This document shows positions 1-8,675 of a stretch of DNA of 64,000 nt, piece by piece (positions within the stretch are counted from its first letter, which is position 1; every line of letters starts with the position of its first letter). Under the pieces are notes generated by a model, which worked only from the letters and a program-made list of their open reading frames with translations, made no database searches and was not told where the DNA came from. A program made the position numbers and the translations under genes. This DNA is from Citricoccus sp. K5. GTDB lineage: Bacteria; Actinomycetota; Actinomycetes; Actinomycetales; Micrococcaceae. The stretch covers positions 2,695,407 to 2,759,406 of the forward strand of contig NZ_LR732817.1 in assembly GCF_902506195.1 (NCBI RefSeq), given 5' to 3'.

Positions 1-171
1 TCGACCCATGCGGTAGATCCAGGTACTCCAACACGAAGCCACGCCTTTCAACTGCCGTGAAACCCACCATCACTGCCTCCCTCGGCGCCACCCCAGTGGT
101 GGCTCACACCGAGGTTGACAGAGAGGGTGCCCACGAGTATTCGGGCCACTTTCGACCTGCAGTTGAAGGGG

Positions 172-792
172 TCAGACGGTCTGGACCGCGAGTTCCTCGT
201 CCAGGCGGGGCAGGCGCGGGAACCAGGCGTCGGCGCCGGGCTTGCCGACGTTGACCACCATGAAGGCATTCCAGGTGGTCCCGGCGTTGAAGTCGGCGTC
301 CACGCCGGCGAAGTCCCAGCCGGTCATCGGTCCGGCGGCCAGTCCCTGCGCCCGGACGGCGAGCATGAAGTAACCGGCCGCCAGCCAGGCGTTCTGGCGG
401 GCGATCAGCGCGCGGGCGTCCGCGTCCGTGAACAACTCCTTGCGCTCGGGTGCGTGTGGGAAGAACACCGGAAAGTTCTCGTGCCAGTCAGCGTCCCAGG
501 ACAGCACGGCCACAGCCGGCGCGGCCTCGGTCTTGGGCGCATTGCCGCCGCCGTGGGTCATGAGCCGGGCCCGCTGCTCCGCCGACTGGACCCAGGTGAT
601 GCGCAGCGACTGCAGGTTCATCATGGTCGGGCCCATCTTGGTGAGCTCGTAGATGGCCCGCAGGGTCTCCGCGGAGACCGGCTCGTCCGAGAAGGTGTTG
701 GCCGTGCGGGCGTCATGGAACAGCTGGTCCAGCGCCTTCGGGTCCACGGGCTCCATCGGGGTGGCCTCGGTGTTCAGCACGGTCTCGGTCAC
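172..792 (-). CDS. Nitroreductase family protein, RutE-like (malonic semialdehyde reductase type)
   Basis: The 206-residue protein has the compact single-domain length and opening of the RutE/HadB-type nitroreductases: a DARTANTF segment near residue 27, MGPTMMNLQS near residues 53-62 for FMN/phosphate contact, and a C-terminal NVGKPG turn. Family members use FMN and NAD(P)H to reduce 3-oxopropanoate or quinone/nitro substrates. The start is a GTG preceded by AAGGAGAGA. There are no other rut genes nearby, so a role in pyrimidine breakdown is not supported; a general carbonyl or nitro reductase is equally possible. Confidence 0.75.
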   Translation of the reverse strand: MTETVLNTEATPMEPVDPKALDQLFHDARTANTFSDEPVSAETLRAIYELTKMGPTMMNLQSLRITWVQSAEQRARLMTHGGGNAPKTEAAPAVAVLSWDADWHENFPVFFPHAPERKELFTDADARALIARQNAWLAAGYFMLAVRAQGLAAGPMTGWDFAGVDADFNAGTTWNAFMVVNVGKPGADAWFPRLPRLDEELAVQTV

Positions 793-903
793 GGTCTCTC
801 TCCTTCGGGTCGACGGCGGCGCCGCACCTTCGTCGGAAGGGGCACCAGGAGTGCATAACCGTGGGGCTCGCAGGCGGTATTCCCCGGAAGTGGGCGCTGT
901 GGC

Positions 904-1320
904 CTACGACTCAGCCTCCGGCAGCGACCAGGCCTCCAGCTCCGTGCGCTCGCCCTCCGTCAGAGCCCGCGAGGAGCCCGAACCGTCCAACCAGACCAGG
1001 ATGGAGTCCACCGTGAAGACCGGGCGGCCGTCCTGGATTCCCTGTTGGCGCAGCGTGTAGGACTTGGTACCGATCCTCACCACGGACACCTGCAGGGTGA
1101 TGGCGGGGGCGTACCGGGTCTCGGCGTGGTAGTCGATCTCCTGGCGGGCCACCACGATGCTGCCGCCCTCGCCGCTGCCCTGGCGCTGGGACGCCAGAAA
1201 GGAGTGGAACCGGATCCGTGCCTCCTCGGCCAGGGTCACGATCTTGGCGTTGTTGACGTGGCCCTGCGCGTCCTGGTCGGACCAGCGCAGGTCCATCTCG
1301 ATCTCATATGGCGTGGACAC
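904..1320 (-). CDS. Acyl-CoA thioesterase, hot-dog fold (4HBT)
   Basis: About 138 residues with the 4-hydroxybenzoyl-CoA thioesterase signature near the N-terminus: a WSDQDAQGHVNN segment (Asp-x-x-GHVNN) followed by a hydrophobic helix and RIRFHSFL. It would hydrolyse acyl-CoA esters in the cytoplasm. The GTG at 1320 is chosen because AGGA lies six bases upstream; a second in-frame GTG at 1326 is possible. The reading frame stays open far upstream through the methylase gene, but that stretch is the shadow of the other frame. The gene start overlaps the end of the upstream methylase gene, suggesting translational coupling. Confidence 0.8.
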   Translation of the reverse strand: MSTPYEIEMDLRWSDQDAQGHVNNAKIVTLAEEARIRFHSFLASQRQGSGEGGSIVVARQEIDYHAETRYAPAITLQVSVVRIGTKSYTLRQQGIQDGRPVFTVDSILVWLDGSGSSRALTEGERTELEAWSLPEAES

Positions 1321-2407
1321 TCTCACTCCTGTCACGCAGGTCTCCTGTGGTGGAACTCCTGCCCGCCGCGGCCTGCGCCGCCTCGACCTTCTCGGCCGGC
1401 CCGGCCACGAAGACCAGCTCCGTGTTGCGCAGGTGGGACACCTTCCCGACCTTCTCCCCCGTGGGCGAATGGATGCCGATGCTCGCCCCGACGTACCGCT
1501 TCGAGTCGAAGCCCAGCACGGCCACCGCCTCGTGTCCCGCCTCTTGCAGGGACTGCTCCATGGCATCCGCCGTGATCCACGATTCGTCGTTGTAGGACAC
1601 GATGACCAGCTCGGACCGGATCCGGGTGAGCACATCCGCGAGCGCCGCCGGCATGGTCCTCTTGGAGTTGAAGACGCTACGGGTGTCCTCGTCCCGCACG
1701 TCCACCCGCTTGCAGGCCACCCCGTAGTGCTCCGGCTCGTCCCAACGGACCAAGGTCTCCCAGACATGGTAGTTCGCGTAGTAGCGGTGCTGGTTGTACG
1801 GCGGGTCCACGTAGTAGAGGTCGGCCTGCGGCAGGGTGTCCACCGTGTCCATGACGTCCCCGACCACCACGGCACCCGGCCCGTCCAGCAACGCTGGCAC
1901 CCGCAGCTCCAGGTCCCGCCCCGAGCGCCGGGCCCAGGACTTCAGGTAGGCCATCTGGATGCCCGTGGTGGAATCCACGCGATCAGCGGCTTCGAGCAGG
2001 GAGGTCAGCAGGATCGGGTACCAGTGGGTCCCCGCGTAGTCGTCCTCGATGCGCTCGCGGATCGCGTCGATCCGCATGCCGTTCTGGGGTTGGAAGTAGC
2101 GTGCCTGCTCGCAGAACGTCGCCGTGACATAGCCGCGGGCCGGCGTCGTGCCCTGAAGGTCCGCCAGGATGGCGGTCAGCTCGGTCCGGTCGATGTCCCG
2201 CGCGTCGGTGGCGATGTAGCAGCCGGCGAGCACGCCGGTGTAGGTGGCGCGATCCGAGGCCGTGGTGCGGATGCCCCGGCGCTTGAATTCCTGGGCCACG
2301 CGGGTGGTGCCGGAGAAGAGGTCGACGGCGGTGCGGGCACCGGCCGCTGACGCCATAGCACCCAGCACGGGCACCAACAACCGCTTGGAGCCCAGGTACT
2401 TGATCAT
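1304..2407 (-). CDS. D12-class N6-adenine DNA methyltransferase (solitary)
   Basis: 367 residues. The N-terminus carries MIKYLGSKR and the SAM-binding DLFSGTTRVA motif (residues 29-38, the FxGxG-type motif I), and the catalytic DPPY motif IV is at 201-204, followed by NQHRYYANYHVWETL, typical of the D12/Dam-like class. It would transfer methyl from SAM to adenine N6 in a short DNA target. No restriction endonuclease, specificity subunit or Vsr gene lies beside it; the downstream gene is a thioesterase. It is therefore an orphan methylase, or part of a system split elsewhere. The ATG start is 193 bases from the divergently read YihY gene. Confidence 0.85.
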   Translation of the reverse strand: MIKYLGSKRLLVPVLGAMASAAGARTAVDLFSGTTRVAQEFKRRGIRTTASDRATYTGVLAGCYIATDARDIDRTELTAILADLQGTTPARGYVTATFCEQARYFQPQNGMRIDAIRERIEDDYAGTHWYPILLTSLLEAADRVDSTTGIQMAYLKSWARRSGRDLELRVPALLDGPGAVVVGDVMDTVDTLPQADLYYVDPPYNQHRYYANYHVWETLVRWDEPEHYGVACKRVDVRDEDTRSVFNSKRTMPAALADVLTRIRSELVIVSYNDESWITADAMEQSLQEAGHEAVAVLGFDSKRYVGASIGIHSPTGEKVGKVSHLRNTELVFVAGPAEKVEAAQAAAGRSSTTGDLRDRSESVHAI

Positions 2408-2600
2408 GCATCGAACCTAACCGACCGGTGACCTGCGGCGGGGTAGGCAGGGCCCGCCGGTGCTTTCAGATCCGCCGCAGACAGGACAGGATGGCAGGCA
2501 GGAGAACCAGAACGGTGCAGCCGGCTCGTCGAATGGTGGCACCATGGGCCCCGAGTCGAGGTTCAGCGCACCCGCGCAGACGCAGAGGAGAGGACATCCC

Positions 2601-3737
2601 GTGCCCATCAAGGATCCGATAGACGCAACGATCGACGCGGCCGACTCTCCGGAGCCGGACCACGGCACCAAGCCCGATGATCCTCCCAAGCTCAAGGGAG
2701 CCAGCTGGAAGTACGCCTTCAAACGGGCCCTGAAGGAGTTCGGGACCGACGGCGGCACCGACTTGGCCGCCATGCTCACCTACTACATGGTCCTCTCCCT
2801 GGCCCCGGCATTGCTGGCGATCTTCTCGATCATCACCCTGGTCCTGGCCAACAACGCCGAGACGGTGACCTCGCTCGTCGACGACCTCGTCCAGCAGTAC
2901 GTTCCCTCCGACTACCAGGCGCTCGTGGTCAACCTGGTCGAGACGATGATGAACTCCGCCACCGGCGGCGTGATCGCGTTGGTGATCGGTATCGCGACCG
3001 CCCTGTGGTCCGCCTCGGCCTATGTCAAGGCCTTCTCCCGCTGCCTGAACACCGTCTACGGCGTGGAGGAGGGCCGGGGCCTGGTCAAGCAGCTCGGCAC
3101 CATGCTGCTGACCACCCTCAGCCTGCTGCTCGGGGTGGTGCTCATCTTGGTCTCGCTGGCCTTGAGCCAGACCCTGGTGACCGGGGTGCTGGGCCCCATC
3201 GCGGAACCGCTCGGCCTCAATGACATCCTGACGTTCCTGACGGAGACGTTCCTGCCGATCTGGGCCTGGGTCAAGTGGCCCGTCATCCTGGCGCTCGTGA
3301 TCACCATGATCGCCCTGCTGTACTACCTCGCGCCCAACGTGAAGCAGCCCAAGTTCACCTGGATCGGCATCGGCTCGATCGTCGCGCTCGTCGGCATCGC
3401 CATCGCCGGCGTGGCCCTGTCCATCTACCTGACGCAGTTCGCCGGCTACAGCTCCTACGGGGCCATCGGCACCGTGATGGCTCTGCTCTTCGTGCTCTGG
3501 ATCTTCAACATCGTGCTGCTGCTCGGCGCGGAGGTGGATGCGGAGGTGGAACGCGCACGGCAGCTGCAGGCCGGCATCCGGGCCGAGGAGATGATCCAGC
3601 TCCCGCCGCGGGACACCGTCAAGGTGGAGAAGATGAAGAAGGCCCGGGACCAGCTCGAGGCCGACGGGCGCGTGCTGCGCCTGACCTACGGCGCCGAAGG
3701 CAGCGATGGCCGCGTGGAGCACACCCGCCAGGACTGA
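2601..3737 (+). CDS. YihY/BrkB-family inner membrane protein
   Basis: About 378 residues with a polar N-terminus, the conserved GGTDLAAMLTYYMVLSLAPAL entry into the first helix, five to six further hydrophobic helices up to about residue 320, then a charged cytoplasmic tail. The family (formerly mis-called RNase BN) has no settled function; transport or envelope roles are proposed. The GTG at 2601 is preferred because GAGGAGAGGA lies immediately upstream. The frame is open 47 codons further but that part is low-complexity and lacks a ribosome site. The convergent nuclease gene is separated by a perfect hairpin. Confidence 0.8.
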   Translation: MPIKDPIDATIDAADSPEPDHGTKPDDPPKLKGASWKYAFKRALKEFGTDGGTDLAAMLTYYMVLSLAPALLAIFSIITLVLANNAETVTSLVDDLVQQYVPSDYQALVVNLVETMMNSATGGVIALVIGIATALWSASAYVKAFSRCLNTVYGVEEGRGLVKQLGTMLLTTLSLLLGVVLILVSLALSQTLVTGVLGPIAEPLGLNDILTFLTETFLPIWAWVKWPVILALVITMIALLYYLAPNVKQPKFTWIGIGSIVALVGIAIAGVALSIYLTQFAGYSSYGAIGTVMALLFVLWIFNIVLLLGAEVDAEVERARQLQAGIRAEEMIQLPPRDTVKVEKMKKARDQLEADGRVLRLTYGAEGSDGRVEHTRQD

Positions 3738-3756
3738 CTCTTCCACCTCCCGCTAT

Positions 3757-3788
3757 GCGGGTCATGTCAAACCGTTGACATGACCCGC
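3757..3788. terminator. Convergent hairpin between YihY and nuclease genes
   Basis: A perfect 14-bp inverted repeat (3757-3770 / 3775-3788) with a 4-base loop lies between two genes that end facing each other (3737 and 3801). There is no U-run, so it may act on both strands as a pause or 3' end stabiliser rather than as a textbook intrinsic terminator. Confidence 0.6.
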
Positions 3789-3800
3789 ACAGTTGCGTTC

Positions 3801-5015
3801 TCAGCAGGGTTTCCACGCCTGGCCGCCCGGGGCATAGCAACGGGGTCCCGTATAGCCCGGGAAGTCAGCATCCGTTCCATAACCACTGTTCGACGGCGGC
3901 TGGCGGCGCGGTGTCTCCGGCTGCCTCTCGTTCGAATGGTTGCGCTCTGCCTGGCGAGCGTTCTCCCGTTCGCGGGCCCTGTCAGCCTGCCGCTCAGCTT
4001 CCGCCTCCTGCCGCTCCGCTTCTGCGGCACGGTCCTGCTCCGCTTGACGGGCTTCTTCGGCGGCTCGTTCCTCTGCGGCCTTCTGCTCCGCAACTGCTCG
4101 TTCCTCGGCGGCCTTCTTTTCCGCGGCGGCCTTTTCGGCAGCCAGTTTCTCCTGGGCAGCCTTCTCTGCCGCCACTCGGGCCTCCTCCGCCAGTTCCGCT
4201 TCCTTGGCCAGCAGCTCCTGTTGATAGGCGACCGCAGCCGGCAATGCCACGTCGCTCCTCTTTCTCAACTCCGGGGCCAGTCCGCCATAGGCCCTGGAGA
4301 GGACCACGTGCCCACCCGACTCGACCAGATCCAAAGCCGCTCCCAAGGCCTCACCGGCGGCGATCACCGGAGCAGCCGCTGCGAGCGCTGCGGCCACGCC
4401 GGCTGCGTCTGCGGGGATGGCGGCCGGCAGATCCTCCAAGGGCGGAAGTGCCTCGGCCAGGGCCGGGACGGTGCACTCAACGGCCGCATCGTGAAGACCC
4501 TTGCCGGCCTCCTCCGCCCGTTCCTGCGCCTCGAGAACCTCCGGGTAGAAGCGATCGTTCGGCTCATATAGGACGGCCACCCCCAGGCCGGCTTCTGCCA
4601 CATCGGCGTTGATCAGCGAATCGTCCTTGTAGACACCGGCCAAGGTCCGGTCATATCGGTCCGTGCGTTCGACGTCATAGACGAGCTCGATCTGCTCACC
4701 TGGGGCCAGCAATTCCTCCAGGAACGCCGTGGCTTCCGGACCTAGGCACTGAACGGGCTTCTCCGGGTGCTTGGTCTCCGGCGTATCCACATTCAACAGC
4801 CGGACACGTTGAATCTCTCCGTTGACGTCCGCGTCGATGGTGTCACCGTCGATCACCCGGACCACGGTCGCCCGGTCGCGGTCGTCCGAACCACCGGATT
4901 GCGCCACCGCGACGCCGGTGGCGCCTGCCGCCACGGCCACCACGGCCACCACGGCCACTCCGGTGACCACTTTGGCGGTCACTGATGACCTTGCCCACAA
5001 ACCAGCCATGACCAT
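3801..5015 (-). CDS. Secreted/anchored thermonuclease-family (SNase) protein with long coiled coil
   Basis: 404 residues from an ATG preceded by AGAGGA. One hydrophobic segment (about 14-38) anchors or exports it. The Staphylococcus-nuclease fold follows (about 49-165) with the catalytic set visible: Arg72 in VRLLNVDTPE, Glu80 in DTPET and Arg123 in DRYDRTLAGVY, plus DGDT at 57-60. It would cleave DNA or RNA outside the membrane. Residues about 255-360 are an Ala/Glu/Lys/Gln/Arg-rich heptad region predicted to be a long coiled coil, followed by an Arg-rich stretch and a short tail with two cysteines (RCYAPGGQAWKPC). The coiled coil is unusual for this family and could mediate oligomerisation or wall binding. 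Confidence 0.8.
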   Translation of the reverse strand: MVMAGLWARSSVTAKVVTGVAVVAVVAVAAGATGVAVAQSGGSDDRDRATVVRVIDGDTIDADVNGEIQRVRLLNVDTPETKHPEKPVQCLGPEATAFLEELLAPGEQIELVYDVERTDRYDRTLAGVYKDDSLINADVAEAGLGVAVLYEPNDRFYPEVLEAQERAEEAGKGLHDAAVECTVPALAEALPPLEDLPAAIPADAAGVAAALAAAAPVIAAGEALGAALDLVESGGHVVLSRAYGGLAPELRKRSDVALPAAVAYQQELLAKEAELAEEARVAAEKAAQEKLAAEKAAAEKKAAEERAVAEQKAAEERAAEEARQAEQDRAAEAERQEAEAERQADRARERENARQAERNHSNERQPETPRRQPPSNSGYGTDADFPGYTGPRCYAPGGQAWKPC

Positions 5016-5207
5016 CGAGTCCTCTGTGCGTGCCCCTCCGCATGATGACCACAGCAGCATAGGCGAGCGGCAGGGGACCGCGGCCCCGGCCACTGGAGAT
5101 GACGGGCTCCGCGGACCTCGACGCTGACCCGGCACCTTGCCAAGGAATCCTGTGGAAGATGCCGGGCCGACGTCGTTCCCCCGTCCTGGTGGGGGCAGAA
5201 TGGTGTC

Positions 5208-5645
5208 ATGGCCACCACCCCGGAACAGCCCGCCACCCCCGCCGCCACTACCGCGCCCGCTGCACCCGCCGCACCCCAGAAGACCACCGCGCAGAAGCTC
5301 TTCATCAAGCCCACCGACACCCTGCACCTGGCCGGCGGGCACCAGGGCCTGCACGCGCTCCTGGATCCCCTGCCCGAGGGCGTGAGGCTGACGGACGAGA
5401 TCACGGAGGCCACCGCCGTCGTACTCTTCGCCCAGGACCAGCGATCCCTGGACGGAGTGCTGGACGATTGGCTGGAACCCGCGCTCGGGGCCCGGGTGCT
5501 GTGGATCGGCTATCCGAAGGGCGGCCGATCGGACATCAACCGGGACACCATCTGGAAGGACATCGAGGCCCGTGGGCACACGCTGAACGCCAACATCCCG
5601 CTGTCCGGGGAGTGGTCCTCCGTGCGGGTGAGAACCGCCTCGTAG
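5208..5645 (+). CDS. DUF3052 family protein
   Basis: 145 residues: a disordered Ala/Pro/Thr-rich leader (1-25) followed by the conserved core beginning QKLFIKPTDTL and ending with WIGYPKGGRSDINRDTIW and SGEWSSVRVR. This matches DUF3052, a small cytoplasmic protein widespread in actinobacteria with no established function. It lies just upstream of, and in the same direction as, the next gene (66 bases), and the two could be co-transcribed. The ATG start follows a G-rich ribosome site. Confidence 0.8.
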   Translation: MATTPEQPATPAATTAPAAPAAPQKTTAQKLFIKPTDTLHLAGGHQGLHALLDPLPEGVRLTDEITEATAVVLFAQDQRSLDGVLDDWLEPALGARVLWIGYPKGGRSDINRDTIWKDIEARGHTLNANIPLSGEWSSVRVRTAS

Positions 5646-5711
5646 ACTGGGGGTAGCAGGCCGGTCTGAATTGACCGGAGCACCACACATCAACACTGAG
5701 GGACAGCACCC

Positions 5712-6350
5712 ATGCGCCGAATGTCCGATCCCGCCTACGTCTCCGAAAGCCAAGACCGCCTCCACGGCGAGAACATCGAACCGATCACCCAGCTCTGCGA
5801 TTCCCTGGAGGCCACGGACAAGGGTCCCATCCCGTACGTGGACCCCGCCCTTGACATTGACGAGGCCCGCATCCTGGTCCTCACCTCCGCCCCGGGGCCC
5901 GGCACCGCGTCCGGCTTCCTCTCCCACGAGAACGACGACGACGCCTCCGAGCGTCTGCTGCGTGTCTTCTCCTCGGCGGGCTTGGACCCGAAGTACACCA
6001 TCCCCTGGCTGGTCCACCCCTGGACCCAGGAGGACTACGCCCTGAACCTCACGAAGGAGCGGATCGCCACAGGCGTGAAGCCCTTCAACCGCTTCCTCAA
6101 GCGCGTCCCCCGCGTGGTGGCCATCATCGCCCACGGTGGCGAGTCCCAGAAGCTCATCAAGGCGTTCTCCTCGACCATCGGCGGCTCCGTGCTCTCAGCC
6201 AAAGCCATCAAGGTCTTCAACGCGCCCGCGCTGCACACCCAGAGCGCCAATCGGAAATTCACTCCGGAGGAACTCGAGGACCAGATGGTCGAGACCTACG
6301 GTCAGGCCATGCGCCTGTGCGGCATCCGGCCGCTCGTGAGCGGCAGCTGA
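5712..6350 (+). CDS. Uncharacterised protein resembling the uracil-DNA glycosylase superfamily
   Basis: 212 residues, soluble. The segment ILVLTSAPGPGTASG, then FLSHENDDDASERLLRVF and PWLVHPW, resembles the short UDG-like proteins in which a Gly-Pro-x-T loop is followed by an E-N-D-D motif and a W-x-x-x-P-W motif. AIIAHGGESQKL in the second half fits the region that would carry the leucine-loop histidine. I cannot confirm catalytic residues, so DNA-repair activity is only a suggestion. GAGGGACAG precedes the ATG at 5712. The gene ends two bases before the stop of the opposite-strand cycloisomerase gene. Confidence 0.55.
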   Translation: MRRMSDPAYVSESQDRLHGENIEPITQLCDSLEATDKGPIPYVDPALDIDEARILVLTSAPGPGTASGFLSHENDDDASERLLRVFSSAGLDPKYTIPWLVHPWTQEDYALNLTKERIATGVKPFNRFLKRVPRVVAIIAHGGESQKLIKAFSSTIGGSVLSAKAIKVFNAPALHTQSANRKFTPEELEDQMVETYGQAMRLCGIRPLVSGS

Positions 6351-6352
6351 CC

Positions 6353-7456
6353 TCAGCGGTCGGTGCGGTACCTCGACAGCTTCTCGCCGTCGATCTCCGC
6401 GCCGACGCCCGGCACGTCCCGCACGGAGATGCGTCCGTCAGCGATGGCGATGGGTTCGGCCAGCAGGTCGTCGGACATGTCCAGGAAGTTGGAGAGCTCC
6501 CCGGCCCGGCGGGAGGTGGCCTCGTGAGCCGCGCCGAAAGTCACGGTGGCGAGTGAGCCGACCTGGGTGTCGATCTGGTTGCCCATGGTCACGTCCACGC
6601 CCAGCCCGGTGCACAGCCCCAGGATCTCGGTGGCCTCCGTGAACCCGGACCGGGCGGTCTTGATGCAGATCGCGTTGCAGCCGCCCGAGAGCAGCTCACG
6701 GGAGGCATCTCCGGCCGTGGGGACGGACTCGTCCCCCACCACGGGGATCGGCGACTTCTCGACCAGGCGGCGGCGGCTCATGGCCTCCTTGGCGTCACAC
6801 GGCTCCTCCAACAGGGTCAGGCCCAGACCGTCCGTCTGCTGCAGCACCTGCATGGCCTCATTGGCGCTCCAGCCGCGATTGGCGTCCAGGTAGAGCTCCA
6901 CGTCCGGCCCCAGGCCCTCGCGGAGCACGTGGCAGGCCTCCACGTCCAGGGACAGCGGGCGGCGGCCGACCTTCAGCTTGAAGGTGGTGATGCCGTACTC
7001 CTCGCCGAAGCGCAGTGCCTCGTCCAGCAGCTCCTGGGCCGGCTTGAAGCCGAGCATGTGGGAGACCCGCATCGAGCCGGTCCACCCACCCAACAGCTGG
7101 TGCACTGGCCGCCCCAGCGTCCTGCCGGCCAGGTCCCACAGGGCGATGTCCACGGTGCCCTTGGCGACCTGGTTGTTGATGGTCCGGCGCATCACGGCGT
7201 GGACCTTCTCCCGGTCGAAGGGATCCAGCCCGATGATCTGCGGGGCGAAGACCTCCTCGACGATGTTCTTGATGGACACCTGCGTCTCACCGTAGGTGTA
7301 GGGCCGCGGCGGGGCATCGGCCACCCCGGTGATCCCCTCATCGGTGTGGATCCGCACCAGCACGTGGTCCGCCGTCTCCACGGCACCGGAGGCGAACTTC
7401 AACGGGTGGGTGTACGGGATGGCGTAGGGGATGGCTTCGATGCCGGTGATCTTCAT
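6353..7456 (-). CDS. Enolase-superfamily enzyme, muconate cycloisomerase / dipeptide epimerase-like
   Basis: 367 residues with the complete muconate-lactonising-enzyme subgroup active site: the Lys-x-Lys pair K160/K162 in FKLKVG, metal ligands D191 (LDANRGW), E217 (LLEEPC) and D242 (GDES), and the second base K266 (CIKTAR). Chemistry would be proton abstraction alpha to a carboxylate, as in cis,cis-muconate cycloisomerisation, o-succinylbenzoate synthesis or epimerisation. No catA or catC lies near, so CatB function is unproven. Its start overlaps the stop of the upstream LysR gene by 4 nt (ATGA), so the two are translationally coupled. A divergent carboxylate transporter suggests an organic acid substrate. 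Confidence 0.75.
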   Translation of the reverse strand: MKITGIEAIPYAIPYTHPLKFASGAVETADHVLVRIHTDEGITGVADAPPRPYTYGETQVSIKNIVEEVFAPQIIGLDPFDREKVHAVMRRTINNQVAKGTVDIALWDLAGRTLGRPVHQLLGGWTGSMRVSHMLGFKPAQELLDEALRFGEEYGITTFKLKVGRRPLSLDVEACHVLREGLGPDVELYLDANRGWSANEAMQVLQQTDGLGLTLLEEPCDAKEAMSRRRLVEKSPIPVVGDESVPTAGDASRELLSGGCNAICIKTARSGFTEATEILGLCTGLGVDVTMGNQIDTQVGSLATVTFGAAHEATSRRAGELSNFLDMSDDLLAEPIAIADGRISVRDVPGVGAEIDGEKLSRYRTDR

Positions 7457-8394
7457 GGACGCTCCTGCTGGTCAGGGGACGGAGGATGGACGAGGCCGGG
7501 CTGGCCGTGGCGCACGTCAGACACGGCACGATGGGCGAGCGCCCGGAAGGGCGGGATGAGTCCGGAGCGGCTGCCGTGCTTCCAGGCGATGGCGAGGCCG
7601 ACCTCGGGTGCACTCTCGAGTTCGCGGTAGGCGATGGGGGACGCCGCAGCCCGCCGGGCGCCGTCGGGCACCAGGGCCAGGCCCATGCCCGCACCCACGA
7701 AGGCCAGCAGGGTCGAGGTCTCCGTGGCCTCCTGCACGACGCGCGGGCGGAAGCCCGCCTGCCGGCAGGCCTCGGAAGTGATGGTGGCGACGGCGGACCC
7801 CTGCGGGTAACTCACGAAGTCCTCCCCCGCGAGCTCGGCCAACGGCACGGGGCCGCCGGCGGTGGCCAACCGGTGCTGGGCCGGGAGGGCGACCACGAGG
7901 CTGTCACCCTCGAGGGCGTCGAGCAGCAGTTCCGAGGACTGCACCGGCGGGCGCAGGACGGCGACATCGAGCCGGTTCTCCAGCAGCCCCTGTTCGATCT
8001 GCGGGGTGAGCATCTCCCCCATCACGTGCAGCCGGACCCCAGGCAGCTCGCGCCGGGCCAGCTGCACCACGGCCGGCATGACCCGGTAGGTGGCCGAGCC
8101 GACGAAGCCGACGCGCAGGACGCCCGCGGCGCCGGCACCAACCTCGCGGACGTCCTTGGCCAGAGCCTCGACATCGGCCAGGATCTGCCGGGCCCGCTCC
8201 AGCATGAGCTGCCCGGCATCAGTGAGGTCCACCCGTCGCGTGGTGCGCTCGAAGAGCTTGGTGCCCAGAGTGGTCTCCAGCTGCTTGATCTGCTGTGAGA
8301 GCGGTGGTTGAGCCATGTGCAGCCGCTCGGCCGCCCGCCCGAAATGCCGTTCCTCGGCCACGGCCACGAAATAACGCATCTGGCGCAGGTCCAC
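7453..8394 (-). CDS. LysR-family transcriptional regulator
   Basis: About 313 residues. The winged helix-turn-helix is at the N-terminus (LRQMRYFVAVAEERHFGRAA...LHMAQPPLSQQIKQLE), followed by the two-lobed effector domain. It resembles the CatR/BenM/PcaQ subgroup, which senses muconate-type acids. The GTG at 8394 is chosen for the GAGGGGGTGG upstream and because the HTH starts directly after it; the frame is open 43 codons further without a ribosome site. It precedes and overlaps the cycloisomerase gene and is divergent from a DASS transporter, the classic layout for a LysR activator of both transcripts. Confidence 0.85.
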   Translation of the reverse strand: MDLRQMRYFVAVAEERHFGRAAERLHMAQPPLSQQIKQLETTLGTKLFERTTRRVDLTDAGQLMLERARQILADVEALAKDVREVGAGAAGVLRVGFVGSATYRVMPAVVQLARRELPGVRLHVMGEMLTPQIEQGLLENRLDVAVLRPPVQSSELLLDALEGDSLVVALPAQHRLATAGGPVPLAELAGEDFVSYPQGSAVATITSEACRQAGFRPRVVQEATETSTLLAFVGAGMGLALVPDGARRAAASPIAYRELESAPEVGLAIAWKHGSRSGLIPPFRALAHRAVSDVRHGQPGLVHPPSPDQQERP

Positions 8395-8521
8395 TACGCC
8401 ACCCCCTCTCCGATGCCATCCTGGGCCGGGCCGGCCCGCTCTGCGCCACGCTCGGTGAGCGCGGCATGGTCGATCCAGCGTAGGGATGGCATGACTCACA
8501 AGTGAAAGACCAGTTCGGACC

Positions 8522-8542
8522 ATATTAGAACCCGGGCCATAT
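8522..8542. promoter_or_regulatory. Possible LysR binding site in divergent intergenic region
   Basis: In the 281-base gap between the LysR and transporter genes an AT-rich island carries an ATAT-N13-ATAT dyad and a CCATAT direct repeat spaced 18 bases. LysR boxes are T-N11-A dyads of similar size. It is the only AT-rich stretch of the gap and probably also overlaps promoter elements. Confidence 0.3.
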
Positions 8543-8675
8543 CAATACAGGCCGAATGTGTACTTCTGTCCTGTCATTGATCCGCGTACGGTGTGACAGA
8601 TCACAGATTCAGACGGTTCTCGAGAAGAACCGCTTGACCCCGCTCAACCCGCTCCATCCCCAAGGACCACCCGAG

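Noticed and set aside
1327-1875. Upstream extension of the thioesterase frame (323 residues)
   Set aside because: The extra 180 residues are Arg/Ser/Thr/Trp-rich out-of-frame reading of the methylase gene.
2466-3746. 426-residue open frame antisense to the YihY gene
   Set aside because: His/Gly/Asp/Gln-rich composition typical of the GC-rich shadow strand; the plus strand encodes a clear membrane protein.
5016-6134. Upstream extension of the nuclease frame to 6134 (777 residues)
   Set aside because: It runs antisense through two good plus-strand genes and lacks a ribosome site; ATG 5015 has AGAGGA upstream and begins with a membrane helix.
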